Shown here one piece after another: positions 12,791 to 25,249 of a stretch of DNA of 64,000 bases. The translations under genes and the position numbers were made by a program. The notes beneath the pieces were generated by a model. It was given only the letters and a program-made list of their open reading frames with translations. It was not told the origin of the DNA and made no database searches. Positions within the stretch are counted from its first letter, which is position 1; every line of letters starts with the position of its first letter. This DNA comes from Denticeps clupeoides (lineage: Eukaryota > Chordata > Actinopteri > Clupeiformes > Denticipitidae), in the NCBI RefSeq assembly GCF_900700375.1, contig NC_041717.1:3545001-3609000 (forward strand). Reading direction: 5' to 3'.

Positions 12791-14375
12791 TGTTAGGAAG
12801 TAAGCACCCCTGTATTATAATGGACTTACTAACTTAGGGGACATAGGGGATAACTGGTACATATCGATGAATCAATTTATATTCTGAAATTGCTGACTGT
12901 ACCACGCATTGCATTATTTTTGTTTTGATTAATATTGCTATACTAAACCGTTTGTTGCTGTTTGACATTGACGTCTTGCATGTTCGTACCAGTGCCAATA
13001 TCCAGCCTGGTTCTGCACAGGCATGAAGAGGGCCTAATATGAAGACGAGAGGTCTGTAAACGGTCCCAGCCTGGTCCCACCGGCTAAACAACATTAGCAT
13101 TTTCTTTTTTTTTTTTTTTTTTGCCTTAGTCTTGCACAACGAGGCCCGAACGTGCGATCTGCTCAAAGTCATCTGGTCAACAGTCAGACGTTGCCGACGG
13201 AGGAACTGTAATTCGTTGCACCTTTTTCTGTGACAACATCTGGAGCTAGTCAAGTCCGAATTACATGGAGTCAGAAGGAGTTAAACGCAAACACCACCAC
13301 TTTTTTCTCCGTTTAGTCCACAATTGAAGCCCCGAAGTCTGATGAGAAAGCAGCGATCGTGACAATCCACTGCAAACACCTCTCTGTGGCAAATCCAATA
13401 TTTGGGGTAAATATTACAAGATGTGCAACAGAACGAGTGTGGAGCAACCGGTCATATATGTGTAAACCATCACAAGCATTACTGGGGCAAGCATTAATAA
13501 TTCGTAATATTGCTGGTTACTACTGTGTGTATGTATTCTAATGACAGAAAAACACCCCAAAAACTCCTAGTGTTGTGTGAGCTGCACAAATCTGCTGGAA
13601 TGCTGCAAAAACGTGAATATTGCCTGTTGTATGTCCATAACCTGTCCACGCCAAATAGCGCGCCTTTGCTTGCATGACTGTAAATGATTTAAATGACTGA
13701 AAAACATGACTGATCACATGACTTGAGAAATGTATGAGGTGTTTTATGGTTTATTAGACTACCGTTCATTGCCCGAGTATTTCATTCATGCCGTCTGCAA
13801 TTGTTGAAACTGTTTGTCAACTAACGGTGACCATTAAAAGGACCTGAAATTAAGTATTTGACTGCTTATATTGCTATAAAGAGTCCTACATTATAATGAA
13901 TAAATCATGTTTAAAAGGTATTTAACTGGTACATGGGTAAATTTTTGGGATTTGTTTGTTTGGTCCAAAAGACATCAGACGGGCTACATGGTTGATGATG
14001 TAAACGACTCTGGAAGCTGGAAATGTCCCTTAAATGACGGAATTATCTGCACACGTGTCAGTCACTTTCTAAGCTTCATTCGTTATTAGAAAATCCTTTA
14101 GAATGATCATAGTAGAGCTGTGTCTATTAAATAAGCTACAAAACAGCAGAGTATCACAGTCGAAAGACAAAAACATTCTTAAACGACCCTAAACTCGTGT
14201 ACTTGTGGCGTTAGTGAACTAAATGTGGGTTTTATCGATGTATTATTGCAGTTATGGGAAAGTTCACTTCTTGCCGTCTGTATCTGTGAATGATGGTTGA
14301 ATAAATATTAAAACGGTTTTACGAACAGATTTCTGCACCCGATCTTTGGTACCAGAGGGTCCGCTTGACTTCTGT

Positions 14376-14422
14376 CGCACCCAATCAATCAATCAATCAA
14401 TCACTCAATCAATCAATCAATC
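14376..14422. repeat. (AATC)n microsatellite
   Basis: About eleven tandem copies of a four-base unit, with one interruption (tcactc). Confidence 0.95.
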
Positions 14423-14530
14423 AACAGAATGACAGAAATCTGACCAGTTACGCTGACATGTCGCACTACGTTGACCACAAAAAAATGAGACTCCGAAAAA
14501 AGCAAGCGTGCAAAAAAATATATATTATTT

Positions 14531-14960
14531 TGCATATTCGCCCGTTCTAGAGACGAGCGCAGTAGAACCCCGCAGAACCCTGCCCCCCAAAAACCCTCAT
14601 TCTGGACCTTGGAAAGGAAACCACTGATCGCCGCAGAACTTTACATCCTTCCCTCACAAGCGGGATCCGAACGCGATTCCTCGGCTGGAACAAAGAGGCC
14701 AGCGCCACCTCCACCATGCCCGGCCCGCAGCGTGCCGTCCCCGCCTGGCTCATTACCTGAACTCGGGGTCCGGATGCGGTTCCGACGGCTCAGTTCGCGG
14801 TTCGGATCATGTTCGGATGTAAACGCGCCGCTGTGCGCTCTCAAGGAAGGAGGGAGAGAAAAAAAAAAAAAAAAAAAGTTTCAATGTGATTTTTACATCA
14901 CATCCCGCTTCCGGCCGCGCGAGGAGGGGCGCAAGTCAACCCCCGTCCGGTTTACGGACT
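14531..14960 (-). promoter_or_regulatory. CpG-rich region, candidate ddr2 promoter and untranslated first exon
   Basis: This stretch is GC- and CpG-rich compared with the AT-rich DNA on both sides, with many CG dinucleotides around 14640-14830 and 14908-14950. It lies about 4 kb upstream of the first coding exon, and that exon has an acceptor requiring a further 5' exon. A CpG promoter here is plausible, but no TATA box or unambiguous donor site was identified, and another start near 12.1 kb is possible. Confidence 0.35.
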
Positions 14961-16480
14961 CGAAAACAAGCTGGATTCTTATAATATATGTATAAAAAAT
15001 TACATATATATAATATATATATATATAATGCATTAAAAAACAGTAGATGACCACATATGGTGAATATACGGTTATCCAGAAACGACGGTTTCTGAAACGA
15101 TCCGCCTGTGATCCGGATATATATCGATCTGCGAATTGTATGGTTATTGTGTAGACGGGGTCATTGCGTGCGTCGTCTGAACTTTGCCGGGTGATCAGAC
15201 GTCGAGATCTTCGCGAGTTTCGCTCCTGACCAGCAGGGGGCGGCAGCCGCATCAGAACAGGCAGCAGGTCCCTTCTGACCTGGGCAGCTGTAGAAAAAAA
15301 GGATTTGAGTAGAAAAGTTACAAAAGAATAATAAATGCTCAGTGATAAAGTGTGGCATAACGGTGTACTCCTCTGATGCACTAGATGCTGTGCTATAGCT
15401 TTATTGCTTCTTTAGCTCATGCGACTGTTCTCAGCTGGACTCAATTCGTTGAAACCGGATTTATAATAATCAGTGAACCCTTCAAAGCCACAGTTACAGT
15501 TTTCCATTGAAAGTGACTAATACGGTTTTCAATAGGAAGTCAAGACTAACTGTTGTTGATGAAGTTCCCCTCTACGCGTATGCGGATTTTCCGCCATTTC
15601 CAGCGACCAGAGTCATTTACAACACGAAGAGTGTCTGGGCTGGAGCTTTCACATGTTTCATGTCTTTTTTAATGTACTTAAATGAACTTTCGTCCCTAAT
15701 GCATCCAGAATCTGCTCCAGAAATCCACTTGACGCTTTTCATTGGAAGGGAGGATTTTTAATGCGATGCAACAGAAACTGTGGGCTGGAACTGTGCTGGA
15801 GAAGGTGATGCTGACACAAAATGACTAAGACCAGTCTACAGGAAGGCCTGATCTAGTAAAAAAATGGACCATTTGCCAGCTATTAATGATTAAGCTAAGG
15901 TAATATATTAAAAAGGAACAATGTTTATATTACTGCTATTATCACCATGACATATTTATTTTGCTGATGAGTAATGGGGAATACAATTTGTCATGCAGCA
16001 AATCTCATGACCTTGTAAATGAATTGTTCAAATATATAAATTTAGCTGAAAATATTATCCACCTTGACCTCCACTAACATGAGCTCACTGCTTCGTTCCC
16101 GCTCACCCAACTTCTGATCCCTATTAAAAAGACTGTAAGGTCCTTCCTAGTGTTTGTAGGCTATGGGCTCCTGTTCCCATTTTACATACTCCTGCTTGCA
16201 TGGCTGTGTTACACTCCTGAAATATGCCTGGGTTCAAGACCGATATAATACCGATGGCATCTGTCATGCAGGTGAGTGAAGAGGGGGTTTTAATACTCGA
16301 TAGACAGAAATCTAAAAGCAGAATGCTAGAACCAAGGCAACATATCCATAAAGTCCTAACATAAAATACTTAAAATATTGGTTAGAATCTGTCAAAGAAC
16401 GTTGCCTACTGGGTGAGGATGTTACAAACTCGTTTTTTAAGCAGCTCACTGTAACGATTAATTAACTGATGAGCTCTTAG
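14961..16480. other. Intergenic, AT-rich, nothing recognised
   Basis: Contains a short (TA)n stretch at about 15001-15027 and unique-looking AT-rich sequence. No coding frame here is supported by family resemblance. Confidence 0.5.
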
Positions 16481-16481
16481 T

Positions 16482-16866
16482 GAAAGTGAAGTGATTGTCA
16501 TTGTGTTACACTGCAGCACAGCACACAGGGGCAGTGGTGGCCTAGCCGTTAAGGAAGCGGCCCCATAATCAGAAGGTTGCCGGTTCAAATCCCGACCCAC
16601 CGAGGTGCCACTGAGTAAAGCACCGTCCTCACACACTGCTCCCCGGGCGCCTGTCATGGCTGCCCACTGCTCACTAAGGGTGATGGGTTAAATGCAGAGG
16701 ACACATTTCACTGTGTGCACTGAGTGCTGTGCTACTGTGTATCACAATGACAATCACTTCACTTTCTTTCTTTCACACACGGTGACACAACGAAATGTGT
16801 CCTCTGCTTTTAACCATCACTCTTGACAAGCAGCGTGTGGGGACGGTGCTTGGCTCGGTGGCATCA
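16482..16866. mobile_element. SINE family A cluster: three pieces in alternating orientation
   Basis: A full plus-strand copy (about 16528-16770) runs from 'ggcagtggtggcctagccg' (A-box-like), through the B-box-like 'ggttcaaatcc', to 'caatcacttcactttc' and a short ttctt tail. It is flanked on the left by a minus-strand 3' end (16482-16526) and on the right by a truncated minus-strand copy (about 16780-16866). The tRNA-like promoter boxes and the recurrence of the same unit at 19, 31, 36, 38 and 44 kb support a tRNA-derived SINE. Confidence 0.85.
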
Positions 16867-17379
16867 CCGCCCTGCGTATTGTATTAATACACAATACAGC
16901 AGTCAGGAGTAAGAGGATTGCAACAATTTGTATTTCACCCGTTTCTTGCGAATCGTATGACAGCATCATGTGCTGAGTGAGGTACATGTCTGGCATGCAT
17001 GACGGTGACACTCCTTCCTGTATGGCCACCCTGCTCATTTACAACTTACTTCACAATCACAGAAAGGTCAAAGTATTCGTTTTTTTTATTTGTGCACCGT
17101 AAGATTAAAACATATATATACACATACATACATATATATACACACACATATATAGATGACGTACGCCATCTGAAATCTATGCTCGGGTTCCATTCTCTAC
17201 ATTATGGACAGCACGACTGCAGTAATACGTACAGGTTGTCCTCATCTGCGTGTTTACCCAGTAAAGCGCTGATGTGAAAGTGTGAGGAAGCCGTAGTCGA
17301 GTGCTGGTATGTTCAAGTAAAACGTCATTTATAAGTATAACCCTGGCCACGCTTTCCCAACGGTAGCGGTACAAAAGTC

Positions 17380-17790
17380 ATTCAGACCGCACCAGCTTCT
17401 GAAAGTAGACGTGCACGTCAGCGCTGATCGTATCCAAGTCTAAAACCCCCCTAGTTGTGTTCGCAGCGGCTCCCGATGAGTCAGTTTTGATGTGGTTTAC
17501 ATTGCTCTTCGTCTGACAGTGACAGACAACGTTCAAGATGTGCTGATCAGAATGTGAGGCCTTTTTAATTCCCCTCTCACCTCCCGGCCGTGATGTCATC
17601 TTCTTATGTCTGGTTTTCCCGGTTTTCCTGCTGTTTCTGTGTCCATCGTGTACAAGTAGAACCTGAGTGTGTCTAGTCCTTGCGCCTGCATTAGTTCTGT
17701 GTTCCTGTTTTGTCATTAAATCCCTGTTTTGCTTTGGAAGTGTACGTTTGCGTCCTCCCTGCCCTGCGCCGCTGTGACAATCTTGTCACA
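17380..17790 (+). mobile_element. Possible LTR-type remnant
   Basis: The stretch ends with a 'cattaaatccctgttttg' segment and a 'ccgctgtgaca' terminus. This resembles the 3' part of fish Gypsy-type long terminal repeats as I recall them. It is a fossil with no coding part visible; family and boundaries are uncertain. Confidence 0.3.
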
Positions 17791-18199
17791 ATTAATAATA
17801 ATGAAAGTGGATAACACTACATAACACCACAAGCACAAGGCCAATAGACGCAAGCAAATGGGTGGAATTGTTTTTGAAGCGTTACAATGATCAGGACAGT
17901 CGTGTACAACTGATCACATTTCAAAAGAGCTTCTTCTTCTCTTCACGGTCAAAGCCCAAGCCTGTAACAGTAGGAATCATTTGTAAGGTTGACGATCCTT
18001 TCATCCGCGCGCAGGGCGTGCTCGACCTCCCTTTAGCCAGCGTTAAATTACAGGAGCCCACGTATGAGCTGTAATCTCAGGCGCGGTGTGGGTGTCACCC
18101 GGTCAGGAGCTGATGCTTCCTGGGAGAGGCCGGCAAGGTGCACAGAGGGCGACAGGACACATGCTGCTCGATCCTGGTCTACTGAAGGAGATTTTCATG

Positions 18200-18368
18200 T
18201 AAAGTGAGTGTTTTTGCCATTGGGATACACAGCGCAGTACACTCGGCATTTAACCACGAAAGGCGCCCGGGGAGCAGTGTGTGGGGACGGTACCTTGATC
18301 AAGGGGACCTCATTGGCAGTTTGGGATTTGAACCCACAACCCTTCGGTTAGTCCACCATTGCCCTCCT
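18200..18368 (-). mobile_element. SINE family A, diverged copy
   Basis: Retains 'ggcgcccggggagcagtgtg' and a 'gggatttgaaccca' B-box-like segment in the same order as the intact family A copies, but has lost parts between. Minus orientation. Confidence 0.6.
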
Positions 18369-19109
18369 ACTTATAAGACTACTCATGTTCAATCAACATA
18401 TTAGTTTCAAAGCCTGGAAAGACTTTGCACTGGTGGGAAAGTAAAAGAGACAAGAGTCAAACAAACCTAAAAAAAAATAATGCACAGTAAAGCATGTTAA
18501 TTCTATCATAATTATATTCACTGTGAACATTCTAATGCACACCCAGGCAAAACAATGAAAAACACGTAAAGAGTGTTCAAATTTTACTGTGTACTCACTA
18601 TGTATTTTTTACCTGGAACATGCCACACAATGCCCAACGTTCTTTATCTGAGAAATGAGTGCATCAACAAGTTTCAGCAACCTAAAGCAACTTTGGTACA
18701 TTCTCCTCATTTTCCCCTGTCAAGGTGACACAGCAAGGAAACAGGACTGGACTTGCAGAGGCTGTTGCTTTTTAAAGAATGGGACCAATGATGAAAACTC
18801 GCAGAAATCCATTATAGCTGTGTGGGCGAAGGGGAATTCATGTTAATGGAAGTCAGAACAGGGACTACTGTTTATGAAATGTATGAAAATGAAAACTACG
18901 ATTCCCCACAAGGATTTGATGAAACTGGAGGAAACAGTTGCCATTTGTGCAATGTTCTACTAGTTTATCCAGTTTAATCTATTTCTAACCAATCCCATAA
19001 AAAAGAATTCTTGTGGAACCTCAAATTAGCATTCTCAAAATAACATGGACAAATTTCGAAATCACCATTTTTCACAACAGAATGACATTTTTCATTGATT
19101 TCAACAAAT

Positions 19110-19378
19110 GAAAGAAAGAAAGAAAGAAAGTGAAGTGATTGTCACATGTGATACACAGCAGCACAGCACACAGTGCACACAGTGAAATTTTTCCTCTGCA
19201 TTTAACCCATCACCCTGAGTGAGCAGTGGGCAGCCATGACAGGCGCCCGGGGAGCAGTGTGTGGGGACGGTGGTTTGCTCAGTGGCACCTCAGTGGCACC
19301 TTGGCGGATCGGGATTCGAACCGGCAACCTTCTGATTACGAGGCCGCTTCCTTAAGCGCTAGGCCACCACTGCCCCCT
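19110..19378 (-). mobile_element. SINE family A, near full length
   Basis: Starts with a (gaaa)n tail and 'gtgaagtgattgtcac', continues through 'ggcgcccggggagcagtgtg', and ends at the tRNA-like 'cttaagcgctaggccacc'. This is the best-preserved minus-strand copy, with both promoter boxes and the simple-repeat tail. Confidence 0.88.
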
Positions 19379-21920
19379 AAATGGCAACTGTCTTAGTACA
19401 TGTCTCAGTTCATCTATGCAAATGGTTATGTACAAGTAGAGTACAGATAGCACAATGAGCCCACATTTAGCACATTTTCCAAATAAATAGATGTTGCTGA
19501 TCTAAACTGATTAGTTAATTATCAGTCTAATTGTTGTTCTCTCCAAAACATGTCGGCATGGTTTCATTGCGTAAGTCATCATATGCAGAATAGTCTGTTC
19601 AGTTGTCAAAATTAGTCAATAACATAATCCCATGAACACCATATATGAATTCCTTGGAACATTTGATCAGTTCGTCCTCAGTGACATGCAGCAATTTTGA
19701 CTAGCAGTTCTTGCACAATACCAAAGGGGCGCTGTATTTTGGGGGGCGCTGACTATTTAGCTGAGAAAGGAAATGAGTTTTGAGAGAGATGTGAGTTTTT
19801 GCAGGTGATCCATGGTGTGGTGCTGAACCATCCAGGTTATTTTGGCAAAAGCACTAAGTGAATGCAAAGGAGCTAAAGCAACTGAGAAAGATCTTTGAAA
19901 TTTTGATGGTACTGACTCTATATGGGAAAGGAATCTGGTTTTGAAGCATGTGTGAACAGTTTTGGGGGAGATATGAGCTCTCAAGTTGCGCAGAACTGTA
20001 AGACTGTTTGGCCAAATTATCTTATAGTTTTAAGAATGTAAGTTCTGTTTCAAGAAATGAGCCAAACCAACAGAGAAAAACTGTAATATACAATCACAAG
20101 CTGCACTGTTTGTATGGTGGATTACACAAATGAGTTAAATCAATCACCTACTGAAGCAAACATAACATTATGATCTAATATTGAGTAAATTCCCTTCCAA
20201 TAGACCTCTGCTGGTAATTCAAAACCTATTTTACTTTGAACATTTCACCTGTTTAGCGCTGTCTGTCTACATTGTTGTCTACATGTTTTTTGTTAAATGT
20301 TATTCTTGCACTGCCTGTGTCCCCTGTTTGCAGCCCAGTTTGTCGGTGTCGCACACGTGCACTTTAAGTCAGTATGTAACTTTGTCTATTTGTTCAAATG
20401 TTCTGTATATATAGCTGAAACGACAATAAAGCTCAACTTCAACTTCAATAGCAGATCAGTAGCAGATCCATATATGTTGCCTCCATGGATCTGACTTTTT
20501 TTCCAGCACAAACAATCTCGAGAATTTTGGCCCATTATCCTCCTGAAAAAGTGCAAAACCAAGTTTTCCTGCAGAACACTGACCAATTATAAATTATTAT
20601 AAATATGAAATGAACGCGGCCTGTGTTGGGTTCATCCGAGGCAGATGAAAATATTCAAACACAGACAGTGCCATGTGACACACGGTTCACAACCAAATTA
20701 CACCATATTTTATTTCCATTGTGTTAACTGTCAAAGGCATCTCAGTCTCTTGCCCACACTTTTCTCTATCATAGTTTAAAATATGCATTATAGAAACCTT
20801 CAGATGCTTATTTTGTGTGTGTGTGGGTGCGTGTGTCTTACACCACACCCTGTCATCAAAATCAACAGTTTCCTTTCTAGTGCTAGCTTTTAACACATTC
20901 TTTCACACAATTGTGTGGATGTCTTATTATTTTTGATTTTCTAATTGTTTGTGGTGGCTGCGAATATATGAGAATGTCTGTAATGTAGGGCGATGCAACG
21001 CAATGCCTGCCAGTGAGTTTCATGTGAATCACCGTCAGCTTGTCATCATTGGACATACATGAGAAATTTCGTAACACTCAACATTTCCCCGACATTCAAA
21101 CCATTCCAGTCATTCTTTAGACAGTTCTTCGGGACTCTTTGATGCAGTGATTTCATTCTTCGCTCTCGGTTTAGTCACTGTGGCACACCTTCCTGCTCAG
21201 GGTGTGGATGGCAATCCTGGGCACAATTCCATTCTGAGGATGACTTCATGTACAATAGTGGCTGAAGTTCTGACTTCAGCAAATGCCGCTGCGGTTCAAT
21301 GGCTGGGGTTTAATGAATGGTTATTTCTTTTGGTTTACTGCTCAGCCCATTTTTTAAAAAGGTCAGACTAAGGCTGTTGACAATGAATTGCTTTTCAAAG
21401 TTATTGAACTGTGCACTAGTCTGCAGTGCTCACGGCATGTCTACCGGTCTAGCCCATGGTTGCAAAACGACCTTCATAAAAGTCATCCTTGTTTAACTCA
21501 GCCAACATGTCACTCCTAAAATACCTATTCTTAGGCATTTGATGAATGCCGTGAGTCATGGGATGTGAATGCAGAGCAAAGGCAAAAGCAAAAGCTGTGA
21601 GTGAATGGTATCTGGTATCATTTGGCCTTTGCCTTCCATCCAATGAACAAAGAGAGAGTACAGGGCCTGTCTTAGACATCGTTATGTTGATTTGTCCTGT
21701 TCAGCATTAGCAAAATCCCTTGATCAAGCAGTCTTGAGCCTCCTCTCTTCAAAAAACTGAGACGTGCTCCCACACTTTTTTCAGTTCTGACTCTTCAGTG
21801 GTGGAATACTGAACACAAAACTTCTAAATTACAAAGAAAATCCTTACTTTATGTGTATTCTTCTGGCTGTACTTCATGTTTTTCATTGTAAGGTTGCTTG
21901 CACAATAGGGCTTGTGCAGG
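19379..21920. other. Intergenic, no gene recognised
   Basis: AT-rich DNA with one LINE-like 3' end (20240-20455, listed separately). The short frames present have no recognisable domains and no supporting splice structure. Confidence 0.5.
20240..20455 (+). mobile_element. LINE-like 3' end (family F)
   Basis: Ends with 'gacaataaagctcaacttca', which is the kind of 3' terminus with a short simple repeat seen at the end of fish non-LTR retrotransposons. No reverse-transcriptase peptide is left. Assignment rests on resemblance of the terminus only. Confidence 0.4.
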
Positions 21921-21922
21921 TA

Positions 21923-22410
21923 CAGTACAGGCCAAAAGTTTGGACACACCTACTCATTCGTTGTGTTTTCTTTATTTTCATGACCACGTTGGTAGATTCT
22001 CACTGAAGGCATTAAAACTATGAATGAACACATGTGGAGTTATGTACTTAACAAAAAATGGAGACCTGGCCTCCACAGTCACCGGACCTGAACCCAATCT
22101 AGATGGTTTGGGGTGAGCTGGACCAACAAGTGCTAAACACCTCTGGGAACTCCTTCAAGACTGTTGGAGAAGCATTTCAGGTGACGACCTCTTGAAGCTC
22201 AATGAGAGAATGCCAAGAGCATGCAAAGCAGTAATCAGAGCAAAGAAAGTAGAATATAAAACATGTTTTCACTTATTTCAAGTACATAACTCCACATGAG
22301 TTCATTCATAGTTTTGATGCCTTCAGTGAGAATCTACCAACGTAAATGGTCATGAAAATAAAGAAAACACATTGAATGAGAAGGTGTGTCCAAACTTTTG
22401 GTCTGTACTG
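21923..22410. mobile_element. Non-autonomous Tc1-like element, copy 1
   Basis: Terminal inverted repeats begin 'cagtacaggccaaaagtttg' and end with its complement. TA dinucleotides flank both ends (21921-21922, 22411-22412), the classic Tc1/mariner target duplication. At about 22070 the interior encodes the remnant [10 protein letters not shown] then MVWGELD of a DD34E transposase, with a stop in place of the catalytic Glu codon, so the protein is dead. Length 488 bp against about 1.6 kb for an intact element. Confidence 0.9.
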
Positions 22411-22599
22411 TATGTAATTTATCTGAGAGTTTCTGTTATACAGGTATGAAGATCAGATAAGTACTACCAAGCACTGATGTATGACGCTCATATCCTTATA
22501 AAAAAACTTGTATGTCCTTGTCCATATTTTTATATTAAATTAGAAATCAGTATGTATGTAGTTATCTTAAATGCACTGGACAGCATAGCAAGAAACTTT

Positions 22600-23575
22600 T
22601 AACCGTGTTTTTTAGCCATTCGTCATCCACAGGAGCCCAGTGGAGAGAGTGGACAGCTTCCGAAACCTCGGTGTCTACGTCATGCAGGACCTGTCATGGA
22701 CCTGTCACATCAACACTGTGGTGAAAAAGGCCCGGCAGCGTCTCTATCGCCTTAGACGCCTGAGAGACTTTAGACTGCCCTCCAAGGTGCTCAGGAACTT
22801 CTACTCCTACTTCTACAAAACTAAGAGCCCTGTCACGGCCAATACACCTCCAGGCCACCAGAGAGCGCCATACCAGCCAGGGAGATGGCAACCCGGAAAC
22901 GGAAGCGAGAGCGGGCAACGCCGAGTATAAAAGACAGGTGACCGCGAGGAGACGCGGCCAGCTCTTTGAGTTGAATTTATTCCCAGAGACGCTAGCCTTA
23001 TTTACCCACGCCCGACGGATTATAATCCATGACCACGACCTTTGCCTGTCCCCGACCTAGAACTTTGCCTGCCCCTCTTGTGACGATGATCTCCGAACAG
23101 ATTCTGCATTGTGACCTTCGCCTGCCATTGACCTTGAGTTTGCCTGCCCCCTTTTGCTAAGACGATGTCCCATGCTACCCCACCTTCCTGCCATCCCAGA
23201 CGACCTCCCGTCCAGCCTCCTTCCCCGCTAACCCCCACGGAGGCAGAGTTCCCTCCCCTTCCACGGCCACACTCCCGTTCCTACTCACCTCCGGCCTCCC
23301 TATCACCGGCCAAGTGCCTCAGGCCCTCCTCTCCAGCTTGTCCAGTGTCCTCTCCCAGTGCGTTCCAGAACTTGTCAGGAAAACATATATTACACATATT
23401 TTATGTTTAAAAACATGAATTTGTAATATTTGGTTATGTTTGCAATATTTGCATATTGGTTCACTTGAATACTTGCAATATTTGCAATATTGATGTCTAT
23501 AGCAGTCGCAAAAGCCTTTACTGCATATCATACCGTGTATGACTGTGTATGTGACAAATAAAATTTGAATTTGAT
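22600..23575 (+). mobile_element. LINE 3' fragment (family D), interrupted
   Basis: A plus-strand peptide at about 22640-22820 (RVDSFRNLGVYV, VVKKARQRLYRLRRL, LRNFYS) matches the C-terminal end of CR1/L2-like ORF2 proteins. The 3' terminus at 23400-23575, ending 'gacaaataaaatttgaattt', is also found at 40762-40905. Between them lies an unrelated insertion (22831 to about 23376). Confidence 0.7.
22831..23376 (+). mobile_element. LTR-type fossil fragment inside the LINE
   Basis: Starts with 'tgtcacggcc', contains a TATA-like 'agtataaaag' about 100 bp in, and continues into proline/serine-rich DNA before the LINE sequence resumes. Start and promoter layout suggest a partial Gypsy-type LTR plus adjoining sequence. 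It is a broken fossil, and its right boundary is approximate. Confidence 0.4.
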
Positions 23576-24252
23576 TTAATTGGCCTTTGGTTTCATGTAG
23601 TCTAGAAAAATAGCTTTTTTTGGAAACCACAAGGTGGCGATATAATATCTACAGGAAGTCTAGGTTGATTTTTTTTGGCTTTGCATGTTGAGAAAGACTC
23701 AGATTTTTCCTAAAAGTCCTTGTGGGTCTTTATTTTTCGCTGAAACTTGTTGTTAATCATTTTAATATGTCCTTATCATCCCACGCTTACAAAAAAATTC
23801 TCCTTATATCGGTGTGCTACCATGTTCACGACTCTCTTTTCACTTCTGAGGGTGCACGTGTTCCGCCTCCATGTGCGTGCCTTAGATCCAAACACAGATT
23901 CTCTCCCGACAAGCGCCGACAGGCCCATCATCCTTCCCTGCCGGCGTGCCTGGCTGCTTAGAGCTTTAGTTTCCTCTCCCAGAATTCCCTCTCCAGCCGT
24001 GTGATTCAGGCTGGAGGAATGCGGCGAGGGAAGGAGGGTAAGAAAGGCGGGGCAGGGGAAGGTTGCGTGTGCTGGGGGAGATTTTTTTCGCTCATCCGGT
24101 TTCAGTTGGTTACAAAGTAAACCAAGAGGAGCACTAAAGAGGAAGTGCGGGGTCAGGACTTTCCCTGCTTTCAGGAGTTTCCTCCGGCATGTGACGGGTT
24201 TCTGGAGGCCGCAGGCTCCAGCCATCTGTCATGAAGGGTCGAATTACCGGGT

Positions 24253-24280
24253 ATAAACACATAAATAAGATCTTTAAACA
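24253..24280 (+). repeat. 28-bp element, copy 1 (inverted partner at 28821)
   Basis: This 28-bp sequence is identical to the reverse complement of 28821-28848. It starts ataaacacataaataag. It lies 970 bp past the stop codon of the first ier3 gene. See findings. Confidence 0.8.
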
Positions 24281-24798
24281 CAAATGAAGGATAAACAGAT
24301 TATTTAGATCATTTCTCACAAGTTGGGCAACTGAAATCGTATGATGATTCATCTGGGTTATAATGGTGACGACAGAAAGGATGTAATGAGGTTCTTACTT
24401 CCTCTGCTAGTTTAATCTGGGCATTACGCAGGCACACCCCTACGTTGCATGTGACTTGTTTGTTAAGACTACCAGGGTCCTGCTGGTATGAAAGGGTCCG
24501 GAAAACCCATATTCATAAAAAAACGTCACATGTGTCACCCATGACCTCGGACTGACCACAAGTTCTCTTCTTAGTATTCTTCTAAAATTGTTAACGAATG
24601 TATTATTATATATAACTATTATTAGTCATTTTAGTATTAAAAACATTAAAAGCTACATGTAGAATGTAAATGTAACCTTCTAAGATATTATGAGCTATGC
24701 TACTAACATAATATCCTCATGATAAGTTGTAATATTCTAATAATAGCAATATGCAGACGAAACAAGCATTCAGAATAAGCAAAGATGCATTTCACACA

Positions 24799-24804
24799 TT
24801 TAAT
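24799..24804 (-). other. Candidate poly(A) signal (ATTAAA) of the first ier3 gene
   Basis: ATTAAA on the minus strand, about 450 bp past the stop codon and just beyond the cluster of AU-rich elements, which is where a short immediate-early 3'UTR would be expected to end. Confidence 0.45.
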
Positions 24805-24822
24805 GTTGTATACAGCAATTAC

Positions 24823-24877
24823 AATAAATAACACGCTGAAAGAGACACATTAAATAAATAAGCACATAAATAAATAA
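24823..24877 (-). promoter_or_regulatory. Class II AU-rich element cluster in the ier3 3'UTR
   Basis: Three copies of the nonamer UUAUUUAUU (24877-24869, 24861-24853, 24831-24823) lie in sense orientation downstream of the ier3 stop codon and upstream of the candidate poly(A) signal. This nonamer is the established binding site for tristetraprolin-family decay factors, and mammalian IER3 mRNA is a known ARE-containing, rapidly decaying transcript. Presence and orientation are seen directly; the decay function is inferred. Confidence 0.7.
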
Positions 24878-25249
24878 CTACAATAGGTCTTCATTAAATA
24901 ATACAAGGTTGTGGGCTATTGTGATTAGTGTTGGTTCAAGTAAAGTCAGCGGTGCGAACACTAGCTGAAAGGCACCTAAAGTTGGTCACTACTCGGCCTG
25001 GTCCCAGAGGTCCACGTTTCTTTTGTCATTTCCAGCGCAGGTGGACCTGGGCTTGGAGCTCGAAAAGGACCAGGATGGTCGGACGACCAGGTACCGGGTT
25101 CGAGAGCCAGCAAGGTCACTTTCAAGTGTCATTCCAGTGGAGGCCGTGCCAGTCCACTCGGTGCCTGTCCCTTCTGCTCAGTTCAAGTTAGTCTTTCATC
25201 AGTGCAACTCTCGGGGTCCCCTGGACCTGCTCTGCAGACGCTGGGCGCT

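Larger units (their letters stand above)
10825..14530. other. Upstream/5' intron region of ddr2, no further coding exon seen
   Basis: The first coding exon of ddr2 is preceded by a long polypyrimidine tract and an acceptor at 10826-10825, so an untranslated exon must lie further right. This stretch holds that intron, a (CA)n tract, a poly(A) run near 11968, a family B SINE and AT-rich sequence. A moderately GC-rich patch at 12020-12260 could be an alternative first exon or promoter, but I cannot define its ends. Confidence 0.5.

Noticed and set aside
16528-16600. tRNA genes, suggested by A- and B-box-like sequences in many places
   Set aside because: They are heads of SINE families A and B, with SINE bodies and tails; no cloverleaf with a proper anticodon arm could be drawn.
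23165-23410. Proline-rich 81-aa frame as a host gene
   Set aside because: It lies in the insertion within LINE family D, with low-complexity composition and no splice or promoter support.
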